From assembly GCA_934359755.1 (NCBI GenBank), contig CAKRLV010000010.1, positions 1-64,000 of the forward strand: 64,000 nt of DNA, in the 5' to 3' direction. The notes under the pieces were generated by a model, which worked only from the letters and a program-made list of their open reading frames with translations, searched no databases and was not told the origin of the DNA. Below are positions 1-7,667 of the stretch, one piece after another. How positions within the stretch are numbered: the first letter of the stretch is position 1; each line of letters starts with the position of its first letter. This DNA comes from an uncultured Agathobacter sp. Lineage in GTDB: Bacteria; Bacillota; Clostridia; Lachnospirales; Lachnospiraceae. The position numbers and the translations under genes are program-made.

Positions 1-58
1 AAAGTATTGAAGATATATTCGTATGATAATTCATTGAAGAGTGGACATCAAAATGTAA

Positions 59-102
59 AGTCAATAGTTTGTAAAGTTCAGTTACAAACTATTGGCTTTT
101 TT
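59..102 (+). terminator. Rho-independent terminator of an off-window gene
   Basis: A 16-base arm (59-74) pairs with 82-97 around a 7-base loop with a single G-U wobble, and six T follow directly. A reading frame coming in from the left stops at 24-26, so this most likely ends a gene lying before the window. Only about eight codons of that frame are inside, too few to name it. Confidence 0.85.
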
Positions 103-598
103 CATTACTGTGTAACAAGTAAATTTACGATAAAGAAATAAGGATAGTCGGCTCTTATTTGTTGCCTGCGGAGCAGATCAACAAATAAATGTTGAAGAAT
201 CTGTATAGGAAAACAGAGAAAACAAGAAGCAAATTACTTCTTATTCTCTCTACTGTTCAAGACACCATCAATCGTGCCTAATGAAGAGCCAAAGATATTG
301 ACTATATAAATGAAAAGGGACTGGACACAATCAGACAACATGCTGCAGGGAGTGTATGAAAGGCTGATAAAGATATTGTCTCTTTACCGGCTTACATTAG
401 GGCAGGCAAGGCAGGAAGAACTTCTGGAGTATTTATTCAAGGAGTTCAAGGACACAAGTGGATTGAAGAAACTGTTTATCGACTTGAGTCCATTTTCAAA
501 GGGAAAAGAAGGTTATAGAAAAAGTTAAATTCGCCGATATGGAAGATTTTGATGAAATTCAAAAATTGTATTGGATTTTTCACATTTATCACATATAA
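103..598. other. Stretch with no supported gene
   Basis: Nothing here is recognisable. The longest forward open frame (310-528, 72 codons) has no ribosome binding site in front of it and resembles no family I know. A second frame over about 380-530 also stays open but has stops on either side. The stretch could be a decayed gene remnant or plain intergenic DNA; the sequence does not decide between these. Confidence 0.5.
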
Positions 599-600
599 TG

Positions 601-630
601 TAGACATAAGGAAATATGAAATGCTATAAT
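601..630 (+). promoter_or_regulatory. Sigma-A promoter for the riboswitch transcript
   Basis: TAGACA at 601-606 is followed after 18 bases by a perfect TATAAT at 625-630. The expected transcription start near 637 lies a few bases before the aptamer, which fits a riboswitch leader. Confidence 0.7.
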
Positions 631-640
631 AAAATAAATA

Positions 641-712
641 TTGGAGAGCAAAGAAGATGAAAGTCTGTGACGCAAAGCTATAGGACCTGTAAAATGGTAG
701 CCATTTGCATGA
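641..712 (+). promoter_or_regulatory. Cyclic-di-GMP-I (GEMM-I) riboswitch aptamer
   Basis: The conserved core GACGCAAAGC lies at 669-678. It is preceded by a GCAAA (648-652), which pairs with TTTGC at 704-708 to close P1, and by a short stem capped by the GAAA tetraloop (AGA-TGAAA-TCT region, 654-666). It is followed by a second stem ending in the conserved GGTAGCC (696-702). These are the hallmark elements of the GEMM-I class, which binds bis-(3'-5')-cyclic di-GMP. The expression platform is the terminator at 722-751. It controls the binding protein and hybrid kinase downstream. Whether ligand switches expression on or off cannot be settled by eye. Confidence 0.92.
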
Positions 713-721
713 AAATATATG

Positions 722-751
722 CACTGTCTGTGTGACAGTGTTATTTTTTAG
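722..751 (+). terminator. Riboswitch expression-platform terminator
   Basis: CACTGTC (722-728) pairs with GACAGTG (734-740) around a 5-base loop and is followed by a T-rich run to 750. It begins only about ten bases after the aptamer. A short alternative hairpin, GCAT/ATGC (707-722), bridges P1 and this terminator and could be part of the switch. Confidence 0.8.
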
Positions 752-873
752 TCTGAAATAATTTTGATTTTCAAACAATTTAAAAGATTTGCATGCTAAT
801 GATAGTAAGATTATGAAATCAAAAAGTATACTGAAAAGAAGATGCAGTAATTAACAAAGCTTGAAGGTGAAAA

Positions 874-1689
874 ATGGAAAGAAAAAGAGTAATTGAGGCT
901 ATTCTGCTTGTGTGGATTTTGGTTATCGCCATGGCGGGATGCAAAGATACAAGTAGCAGTAAAAAGGAAAAAGAAAAACCTGTCATTACGCTAGGTTGTG
1001 ACAGCTATCCACCATACAATTATTGGAATGAGGATGGAATACCGACAGGAATTGATGTTGAGCTTGCTACAGAGGCTTTTAACAGAATGGGATATCAGGT
1101 GGAGGTTGTCCAGATTAACTGGGAGAAGAAAAAAGAACTGGTTGAAAGCGGAGAGATAGACTGTATTATGGGCTGCTTTTCCATGGATGGGCGTCTTGAG
1201 GATTACCGCTGGGCAGGTCCGTACATAGCAAGCCGTCAGGTGGTCGTTGTAAATGAAAACAGTGATATTTATAAGCTGAGTGACCTGGAAGGAAAGAACC
1301 TGGCTGTCCAGTCTACAACCAAACCGGAGGGCATCTTTTTGAACCGGACTGATGAGAGAATTCCAAAGCTTGGAAATCTGATCAGTCTTGGACACAGAGA
1401 GCTGATATATACGTTTCTTGGAAAAGGATATGTGGATGCAGTAGCAACACATGAAGAATCTATTGTCCAGTATATGAAGGATTATGATACAAGCTTTCGT
1501 ATCCTGGAAGAACCTTTGATGGTTGTGGGGATAGGAGTTGCTTTTGCAAAAGATGATGACAGAGGAATCTGTGAGCAGATGGATCAGACGCTGGAAGAGA
1601 TGCGTCAGGATGGCACATCCTTGAGGATTATTGAAAAATATCTGGATGATCCCCAGAAGTATCTGGAGGTAGATGATCTTGGATATTAA
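874..1689 (+). CDS. Solute-binding lipoprotein, family 3 (amino-acid type)
   Basis: A 271-residue secreted binding protein of the SBP_bac_3 (PBPb) class that normally captures amino acids or similar small polar ligands outside the membrane. The signal peptide ends in a lipobox with Cys23 as the lipidation site. The mature part opens with the family start (LGCDSYPPYNY, then GIDVELATEAF) and later has the DLEGKNLAVQ lobe-2 motif. No permease or ATPase gene follows. Instead the coding region overlaps a hybrid histidine kinase by 17 bases, which suggests a sensor subunit rather than an importer. It is the first gene after the cyclic-di-GMP riboswitch, with a leader of about 120 bases beyond the terminator. 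Confidence 0.88.
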   Translation: MERKRVIEAILLVWILVIAMAGCKDTSSSKKEKEKPVITLGCDSYPPYNYWNEDGIPTGIDVELATEAFNRMGYQVEVVQINWEKKKELVESGEIDCIMGCFSMDGRLEDYRWAGPYIASRQVVVVNENSDIYKLSDLEGKNLAVQSTTKPEGIFLNRTDERIPKLGNLISLGHRELIYTFLGKGYVDAVATHEESIVQYMKDYDTSFRILEEPLMVVGIGVAFAKDDDRGICEQMDQTLEEMRQDGTSLRIIEKYLDDPQKYLEVDDLGY

Positions 1690-3844
1690 GAGAATGCTAA
1701 AAGAAAAAAGAATCCAGCTGCTCGGCGGTTTGATTGGAATCTGTGTGGCGGTAGTCTCACTGTTTTATTTCTTTCATGTGCAGAAGGCGGAAACAGAGGA
1801 AAGACTGTTGGAGATTGTAAATTATGTGAAAGTGCAGTGCTCAACCTACACCCATTATAATGAATCTTCGGAATCCAAAAGCCTCTTACGTGCAATCGAA
1901 AATGCCAGACAGATGAGTACGAATATCGATATGGAAATCAAAAACGGCGGTCAGCTGAGCCGCGAGTTTTTGAAAGAGAACCTGCAGACTCTCTGGGTGG
2001 ATGGTATTGTTGTACTGGATACAGATGGAAAGCTGGACTGTGAATACAGCATGGATGAATCTCTGACAGGTGAGATTACAAAGTATCTGCAGAAAGACAT
2101 TATCATGGATTTTACCAGATATGAAGAAAGAAGCTATTCGGAAAGATTTGTCAGGGAAGATGAAGCATATATTGATATTGCGACCTGCGCCAGAAAAGAT
2201 GCACCGGGTATTGTAGCAATTTATTATTATACATCCCCTGAGTTTACCCGAAACTATACTTTGACGATACAGAGTCTTTTAAATGGTTATAGTACAAAAA
2301 AGGATGCAACAATCATGGTTGCAGACCAGGGGACGATTGTTGCCAGTAATGATGAGAGCCTTATGGGACAGGATACTGCCGGCAATGAGGTTATCCAGGC
2401 AATGAAACAGCACACCGGCAGCCGGCATATTTTTCATTTGAAGAATGAAGGAACCGGATGCTATGGAATCATGCAGCAGCAGCGTGATTATTATATTTAT
2501 GCATACATTCCTGACACGGAAGTATTCCGTAATCTTCCGTTAAATGTAATAGGTATTGTTTTTCTGTATTTTCTGATATTTAGTGTATTCTGGTTCTGTA
2601 GATACAGAACCAATCAGGTTCACCTAAAACAGGAAAAGGAAAAGGATGAAAAATATAAAGCAGAACTTCTTATAGCAGCAAAAAAGGCAGAAGCAGCCAA
2701 TCGGGCTAAGACGGAATTTCTACAGAGGATGAGTCATGATATCAGAACACCAATCAATGGAATCTGTGGCATGGTTGATATGGCTGACTATTATGCGGAT
2801 GATTCGGAGAAACAGACAGAATACAGGAAAAAAGTTAGAGAGTCATCTAATCTGTTACTTGGATTGATAAATGATGTTTTGGATATGAGTAAGCTGGAGT
2901 CTGGTGAAGTGATTCTAGAAGAGGTTCCATTTAATCTGAGCAGTATTTTCACGGAAGTCCTTGTTGTAATCGAGCAGATGGCAGCAGAACAGAATGTCAG
3001 AATTGAATGGGAGAGAAGAGAAATCACACATCGGGATTTTATTGGAAGCTCAGAATATGTGAAACGTGTGATGATGAATATACTGTCGAATGCGGTGAAA
3101 TATAACAGGGAAAATGGACATATTTATATTAGCTGCATAGAGATTCCTTCCAAACAACCAGAAATGACAACAATGGAATTTGTCTGCCGTGATACAGGAA
3201 TCGGAATGGCAGATAAGTTCAAGAAACATATTTTTGAACCATTTGCACAGGAACATACAGGAAGCCGCACAAAATTTGCCGGAACAGGTCTGGGAATGCC
3301 GATTACTAAAAAACTGGTTGAAAAAATGGGTGGAACCATTAGTTTTGAAAGTGAAGAAGGTGTCGGTACGAAATTCGTGATTCGTGTTCAGTTCAAAATA
3401 GATACGGAAGCGGATAAACGAGAAGAACAGAATGATATTTCAGAAAATTCTATAAAGGGACTGCATATTCTTCTGGCAGAAGATAATGAACTGAATATGG
3501 AAATTGCTGAATTTATGCTTCAGAATGAAGGTGCTGAGGTGACAAAAGCGTGGAATGGGCAGGAAGCTGTTGAACTATTCAGAAAAAGTAAACCCGGTGA
3601 ATTCGATGTCATTATTATGGATATCATGATGCCGGTGATGAATGGTTATGAGGCAACAAGGAGGATCCGAACTCTGGACAGAAAGGATGCAAGAGTGATT
3701 CCGATTATTGCAATGACAGCCAATGCATTCACTGAGGACAGGGTAAGAGCTAAAGAAGCAGGAATGGATGAACATATATCCAAGCCGGTTGATGTAAAAC
3801 TACTGTTAAAAGTAATTCATAAATTAGCTGAAAACAAAGTGTAG
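1673..3844 (+). CDS. Hybrid sensor histidine kinase (HisKA-HATPase-REC)
   Basis: A 723-residue membrane kinase. One membrane helix lies at about 15-35 and a second at about 290-308; between them is an extracellular domain of some 250 residues, probably Cache-like. A coiled coil leads into the dimerisation domain with the phospho-acceptor His355 (SHDIRTP). The ATPase domain shows an N box (ILSNAVKYN), a G1 box (DTGIGM), an F box and GTGLGM. The C-terminal receiver domain (about 607-723) carries the phospho-acceptor Asp650 (IIMDIMMP) and the switch Lys in ISKPVD. The start is set by GGAGGT four bases upstream, inside the binding-protein gene. There is no HPt or output domain, so the final target lies elsewhere in the genome. 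Confidence 0.93.
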   Translation: MILDIKRMLKEKRIQLLGGLIGICVAVVSLFYFFHVQKAETEERLLEIVNYVKVQCSTYTHYNESSESKSLLRAIENARQMSTNIDMEIKNGGQLSREFLKENLQTLWVDGIVVLDTDGKLDCEYSMDESLTGEITKYLQKDIIMDFTRYEERSYSERFVREDEAYIDIATCARKDAPGIVAIYYYTSPEFTRNYTLTIQSLLNGYSTKKDATIMVADQGTIVASNDESLMGQDTAGNEVIQAMKQHTGSRHIFHLKNEGTGCYGIMQQQRDYYIYAYIPDTEVFRNLPLNVIGIVFLYFLIFSVFWFCRYRTNQVHLKQEKEKDEKYKAELLIAAKKAEAANRAKTEFLQRMSHDIRTPINGICGMVDMADYYADDSEKQTEYRKKVRESSNLLLGLINDVLDMSKLESGEVILEEVPFNLSSIFTEVLVVIEQMAAEQNVRIEWERREITHRDFIGSSEYVKRVMMNILSNAVKYNRENGHIYISCIEIPSKQPEMTTMEFVCRDTGIGMADKFKKHIFEPFAQEHTGSRTKFAGTGLGMPITKKLVEKMGGTISFESEEGVGTKFVIRVQFKIDTEADKREEQNDISENSIKGLHILLAEDNELNMEIAEFMLQNEGAEVTKAWNGQEAVELFRKSKPGEFDVIIMDIMMPVMNGYEATRRIRTLDRKDARVIPIIAMTANAFTEDRVRAKEAGMDEHISKPVDVKLLLKVIHKLAENKV

Positions 3845-3946
3845 TTAGACACCGTTTCAAAAAAAGGTGGATTGTTTATACAGATATATGATAATATTTA
3901 CGTGAATTTATTGGTATATACTGAGCATTAATTTGATGAGGAAATT

Positions 3947-4981
3947 ATGAAGAAATTTTTAAAAGTTTTATTTAATACAGTTTTTCTTGTGGCGCTAGTG
4001 TGGCTTACAGCGCACTATTGTCTAGAGGGACACGATATAAATGAGATAATTGATTCTATGCAGAATGCAAATCCAATCTGGCTTATAGTAGCAGTTGTTT
4101 TTGTTTTTATATTTATATGTGGTGAATCGGTGATTATGAAGTATCTTTATGAGATACTTGGTACGAAGATTAAATTGTTTCGCTGTATTAAATATTCCTT
4201 TATTGGATTCTTTTTCAGCTGTGTGACCCCGTCTGCGACAGGCGGACAGCCTATGCAGTTATTCTACATGAAACAGGATAAATACAAGGTGTCAGAGTCG
4301 TGTCTGGTTCTTCTTATAATCACAATTGGATATAAGGCGGCACTTGTACTTATGAGTGGGGTACTTTTTATTTTTCAGGGAAATTTCATATTTGCACATC
4401 TTGATTCGGTTGTGTACATATTGATATATGGTGTCATTGTCAATATAGCATTTATTTCTTTATTGCTTGTATTGATTTTCCATGATGGAATAACTGTTAA
4501 GCTGATTGATAAAGCAGCAGCTTTGATGGTGAAGCTTCATATCAAAAAGGAAAAAGAGGCGACGAAGGAGAAGATTCTTTACCATATGCAGCCGTATCGT
4601 GATGGTGCGACCTATCTTAGAAGTCATCAGAGAGTATTTTTCCATGTCCTTTGGATGTCGGTTGTGCAAAGAGTGGCACTTTTTTTGGTGACATGGTGTG
4701 TGTATAAGTCATTTGGGCTTCATGGAATTTCAGCAATTCAGATTGTTGCTTTGCAGACGATTATATCGCTTTCGGTTGATATGCTTCCACTTCCAGGTGG
4801 AGTAGGTGCGAGTGAGAAGAGTTTTGAGATAATGTTTGGCTCGATTTTCGGGGCATCACTTGTTATTCCAGGAATGCTTTTATCGCGAGGAATAAGCTAT
4901 TATTTTCTAGTGATTGCGACCGCTGTTGGAACTATCATAGCGCATATACTTATGCTGTATAGAAGAAAAAGAAATGCATAA
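3947..4981 (+). CDS. Flippase-like integral membrane protein (YbhN/LPG-synthase TM family)
   Basis: A 344-residue protein with about eight hydrophobic helices. It belongs to the lysylphosphatidylglycerol-synthase transmembrane (UPF0104/YbhN) family, recognised by the SATGGQP loop (about residues 97-103) and the PGGVGASE motif near the C terminus. The cytosolic synthase half of MprF is absent, so it would be a lipid flippase-type module rather than an aminoacyl-phosphatidylglycerol synthase. It stands alone, with a GAGG ribosome site, and a hairpin follows directly. The substrate is unknown. Confidence 0.85.
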   Translation: MKKFLKVLFNTVFLVALVWLTAHYCLEGHDINEIIDSMQNANPIWLIVAVVFVFIFICGESVIMKYLYEILGTKIKLFRCIKYSFIGFFFSCVTPSATGGQPMQLFYMKQDKYKVSESCLVLLIITIGYKAALVLMSGVLFIFQGNFIFAHLDSVVYILIYGVIVNIAFISLLLVLIFHDGITVKLIDKAAALMVKLHIKKEKEATKEKILYHMQPYRDGATYLRSHQRVFFHVLWMSVVQRVALFLVTWCVYKSFGLHGISAIQIVALQTIISLSVDMLPLPGGVGASEKSFEIMFGSIFGASLVIPGMLLSRGISYYFLVIATAVGTIIAHILMLYRRKRNA

Positions 4982-4985
4982 AAAT

Positions 4986-5014
4986 AGCGTAACAGTTAAT
5001 AAAGCTGTTACGCT
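4986..5014. repeat. Dispersed palindromic repeat, copy 1 (acts as terminator)
   Basis: AGCGTAACAG pairs with CTGTTACGCT in a 29-base palindrome followed by a short T run (5018-5022). It sits just after the flippase-like gene and faces the end of the alcohol dehydrogenase gene. It matches the hairpin at 32130-32158 at 24 of 29 positions. Confidence 0.75.
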
Positions 5015-5024
5015 AAATTTTTGT

Positions 5025-5060
5025 CATATAATTTGTATATCACATATAATTTGTATATCA
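5025..5060. repeat. Tandem duplication, 18 bp x 2
   Basis: Two exact head-to-tail copies of an 18-base AT-rich unit (5025-5042 and 5043-5060) lie in the convergent gap between the flippase-like gene and the alcohol dehydrogenase gene. It looks like a replication-slippage duplication; no function is apparent. Confidence 0.85.
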
Positions 5061-5091
5061 CAGATACTTAAGTGGCTGTTAGTGTGATGTA

Positions 5092-6315
5092 TTAGAAATC
5101 AACTTCTGTATCATAGTAACAGCATTTAAGTAATTTCTCCATCTCTTCCTGTGTTGGAATTCTAGGATTAGATCCTGTACATGCATCAAGGATTGCATTA
5201 GCTGCGATATCTGGAAGTCTCTCTAAGAATACTTCTTCAGGAACAAATCCCTGCTCTGTAGGATAGCTGTCAGGTCCATAGTTCTTGATACAATGTGGAA
5301 TCTTAAGGTCATCATTCATCTTACGCAGGTGTGCAATAAGAGCTGCAACCTTCTCATCATCAGATGCTGATTTGTCAGCAATTCCCATATAATCAACTAT
5401 TACGCCATAGCGCTTCTTAGCGGTCTCATCCTTTGCATTATATGCAATAACCTTTGGAAGATACATAGCGTTGGCTGCACCGTGGATGATATGTGCACCA
5501 TAATCAGCAAATGCTGCACCTGTTTTATGTGCCATAGAATGTACGATTCCAAGTAATGCATTTGAGAATGCCATACCAGCGAGACACTGTGCATTGTGCA
5601 TTCTGTCACGGGCATCCATATCTCCGTTGTATGAGTCAACCAAATCTTTTTGAATCATCTCAATTGCATGGATAGCCAGTGGATCTGTAAAATCGCAGTT
5701 GGCAGTAGATACATATGCTTCAATTGCATGTGTCATAGCATCCATTCCTGTATGTGCAACAAGTTTCTGAGGCATTGTCTCAGCAAGATCAGGATCTACG
5801 ATAGCAACATCTGGTGTAATCTCAAAGTCTGCGATTGGATATTTGATACCTTTCTCATAATCAGTAATAATAGAGAATGCTGTAACTTCCGTCGCTGTAC
5901 CTGATGTAGATGAAATAGCGCAGAAGTGTGCTTTCTTACGGAGCTTAGGAAGTCCGAATACTTTGCACATATCCTCAAATGTAACATCAGGATACTCATA
6001 CTTAATCCACATAGCCTTGGCTGCATCGATAGGTGAACCTCCACCCATTGCTATAATCCAGTCAGGCTCAAATTCTATCATTTTCTGCGCACCCTTCATA
6101 ACTGTATCAACTGAAGGGTCTGGTTCGATTCCTTCTATGAAATCAACTTCCATACCAGCCTCTTTTAAGTAACTGGCTGCTTTGTCGAGGAATCCGAAAC
6201 GCTTCATTGATCCCCCGCCTACACAAATGATAGCTTTCTTTCCTTCGAATGTCTTAAGTGCTTCAAGAGAGCCCTTTCCATGATAGAGATCTCTTGGTAG
6301 TGTAAATCGTGCCAT
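5092..6315 (-). CDS. Iron-containing alcohol dehydrogenase
   Basis: A 407-residue cytosolic group III (Fe-dependent) alcohol dehydrogenase. It carries the dinucleotide-binding stretch MGGGSPIDAAKAM at about 90-102, STSGTATEVTAF for cofactor contact, and the metal-site signature around HTGMDAMTHAIEAY with further ligands in HSMAHKTGA and the HGAANAMYLP segment. Its length fits the butanol/ethanol dehydrogenase branch, which reduces aldehydes to alcohols to re-oxidise NAD(P)H in fermentation. The start is fixed by GGAGGAGG upstream. It is monocistronic and bounded by terminator-like repeats. The exact substrate is not readable from sequence. Confidence 0.93.
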   Translation of the reverse strand: MARFTLPRDLYHGKGSLEALKTFEGKKAIICVGGGSMKRFGFLDKAASYLKEAGMEVDFIEGIEPDPSVDTVMKGAQKMIEFEPDWIIAMGGGSPIDAAKAMWIKYEYPDVTFEDMCKVFGLPKLRKKAHFCAISSTSGTATEVTAFSIITDYEKGIKYPIADFEITPDVAIVDPDLAETMPQKLVAHTGMDAMTHAIEAYVSTANCDFTDPLAIHAIEMIQKDLVDSYNGDMDARDRMHNAQCLAGMAFSNALLGIVHSMAHKTGAAFADYGAHIIHGAANAMYLPKVIAYNAKDETAKKRYGVIVDYMGIADKSASDDEKVAALIAHLRKMNDDLKIPHCIKNYGPDSYPTEQGFVPEEVFLERLPDIAANAILDACTGSNPRIPTQEEMEKLLKCCYYDTEVDF

Positions 6316-6328
6316 AAGTTCCTCCTCC

Positions 6329-6380
6329 TGTCGACTAGCAAATCGACATATAAATTATCGTTTAACAATAACGATTATAA
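6329..6380 (-). promoter_or_regulatory. Promoter and possible operators of the alcohol dehydrogenase gene
   Basis: On the reverse strand a TATAAT -10 box lies at 6375-6380. It is followed immediately by a 19-base palindrome (6357-6375, ATCGTT and AACGAT arms) whose centre reads TTGTTAAA, close to one half of a Rex operator. A second inverted repeat (TGTCGA 6329-6334, TCGACA 6343-6348) lies in the leader just before the ribosome site. The position over the start site suggests repression; which regulator binds is inference. Confidence 0.4.
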
Positions 6381-6499
6381 CATAATGTACAAATGAAAGC
6401 TAATTATATTATGAAAATTTAATAAAAATTAATAAATTTTTTCCATAAATATGTAAATCATATTTGGAAAAATAAGTGTGTCATATGATTTTTTTGTGC

Positions 6500-6609
6500 T
6501 ATAATAAGAAAGTTCGTAATTATTCAGTATTTGAAAGTACTGGGCAGTTACAAAGGTCCGTAATTAGCAGGGGAAGTTGCGGATTTAGGTAAGAAAGGTG
6601 GCGAAACAT
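6500..6609 (+). promoter_or_regulatory. Promoter and leader of the LrgA/LrgB pair
   Basis: A TATAAT box at 6500-6505 without a good -35 precedes a leader of about 100 bases. The leader contains two copies of CGTAATTA and a small hairpin (CAGTA/TACTG). The combination looks structured, but I do not recognise a known riboswitch class. Confidence 0.4.
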
Positions 6610-6957
6610 ATGAAATATTTAAGACAATTTTTAATTATTATGCTTTTTTCATTCATAGGAGAAGGATTGAATTATATAATTCCATTTCCAATACCGGCAA
6701 GTATTTATGGATTGGTGCTTTTATTTGTATCGCTTATGACTGGCATTATCAAGCTTGATGATGTAAGGGATGTGGGGCGTTTTCTTATTGAGATTATGCC
6801 AATTATGTTTGTCCCTGCGGGCGTGGGACTTATGACCAGCTGGAATGTGCTAAAACCAGAGCTTATTCCTGTAATTGTTATTATGATTGTATCAACAATT
6901 CTTGTAATGGGAATTGCTGGAAAAATGACAGAGTTTGTTATCAGGAGGAATAAGTAA
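6610..6957 (+). CDS. lrgA: LrgA/CidA family membrane protein
   Basis: A 115-residue protein with four predicted membrane helices. It is of the LrgA/CidA (holin-like) family, with the typical FPIPASIYGL motif at about 23-32 and LIEIMPIMFVPAGVG at about 60-74. LrgA-type proteins work with LrgB and have been linked to murein hydrolase control; in Bacillus subtilis the homologous PftA/PftB pair takes up pyruvate. I chose the ATG at 6610 because AAAGGTGG lies eight bases upstream; an in-frame GTG at 6598 overlaps that site. lrgB follows after one base. No LytST-type regulator is present nearby. Confidence 0.85.
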   Translation: MKYLRQFLIIMLFSFIGEGLNYIIPFPIPASIYGLVLLFVSLMTGIIKLDDVRDVGRFLIEIMPIMFVPAGVGLMTSWNVLKPELIPVIVIMIVSTILVMGIAGKMTEFVIRRNK

Positions 6958-6958
6958 C

Positions 6959-7648
6959 ATGGATTTTGTATTAAAGTCGGTTTTTTGTGGAGTTTTTATT
7001 ACTATTTTTGCATATGAAATAGGAGTGTTTATAAAGAAGAAATTTAATTTTGCAATATTTAATCCATTGCTAATTTCTATTATTCTGATTATTTTGCTGC
7101 TAAAAGTACTTGATATAGATTATACGATATATGAGGATGGAGCGGGGCTTATTTCATTTCTGCTTACACCTGCAACTGTTGCGCTTGCAATACCGCTATA
7201 TGAGCAGATAGAACCTTTGAAGAAGAACTGGCAGGCGATTATTGTGGGAATTTTGTCAGGAGCACTTACAAGTGCATTATGTGTGTTGGTGCTGTCAGTT
7301 ATATTCAGACTTGACCATAAGATGTATGTGACATTGCTCCCTAAATCAATCACAACTGCTATAGGAATGGGTGTTGCAGAAGAGATTGGCGGAATTGTTA
7401 CAATTGCGGTTGCTGTAATCATTGTGACAGGTATATTTGGTAATATGATAGCAGAGGGGGTCTGCAAATTGTTCAATATCACAGAACCTGTTGCCAAAGG
7501 AATCGGAATTGGTTCGGCATCACATGCTATTGGAACAACTAAGGCTATGGAGATGGGAGATATAGAAGGTGCGATGAGTAGTTTGTCAATTGCCGTATCA
7601 GGAATTACAACTGTACTTGTTGCTTCTCTTTTTTCATATATATACTAA
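6959..7648 (+). CDS. lrgB: LrgB/CidB family membrane protein
   Basis: A 229-residue polytopic membrane protein (about seven or eight helices) of the LrgB/CidB family. It shows the conserved LLPKSITTAIGMGVAEEIGG segment and GIGSASHAIGTTKAMEMGD near the C terminus. It is the partner of the preceding gene, from whose stop it is separated by one base. AGGAGG inside the end of lrgA fixes the ATG at 6959. The pair could serve pyruvate or other monocarboxylate transport or envelope homeostasis; the sequence does not choose between these. Confidence 0.88.
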   Translation: MDFVLKSVFCGVFITIFAYEIGVFIKKKFNFAIFNPLLISIILIILLLKVLDIDYTIYEDGAGLISFLLTPATVALAIPLYEQIEPLKKNWQAIIVGILSGALTSALCVLVLSVIFRLDHKMYVTLLPKSITTAIGMGVAEEIGGIVTIAVAVIIVTGIFGNMIAEGVCKLFNITEPVAKGIGIGSASHAIGTTKAMEMGDIEGAMSSLSIAVSGITTVLVASLFSYIY

Positions 7649-7667
7649 TTAGAATATTGGAGGGATT

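Noticed and set aside
310..528. A 72-codon frame near the left edge as a gene
   Set aside because: No ribosome site, no recognisable family and no link to the following riboswitch operon.
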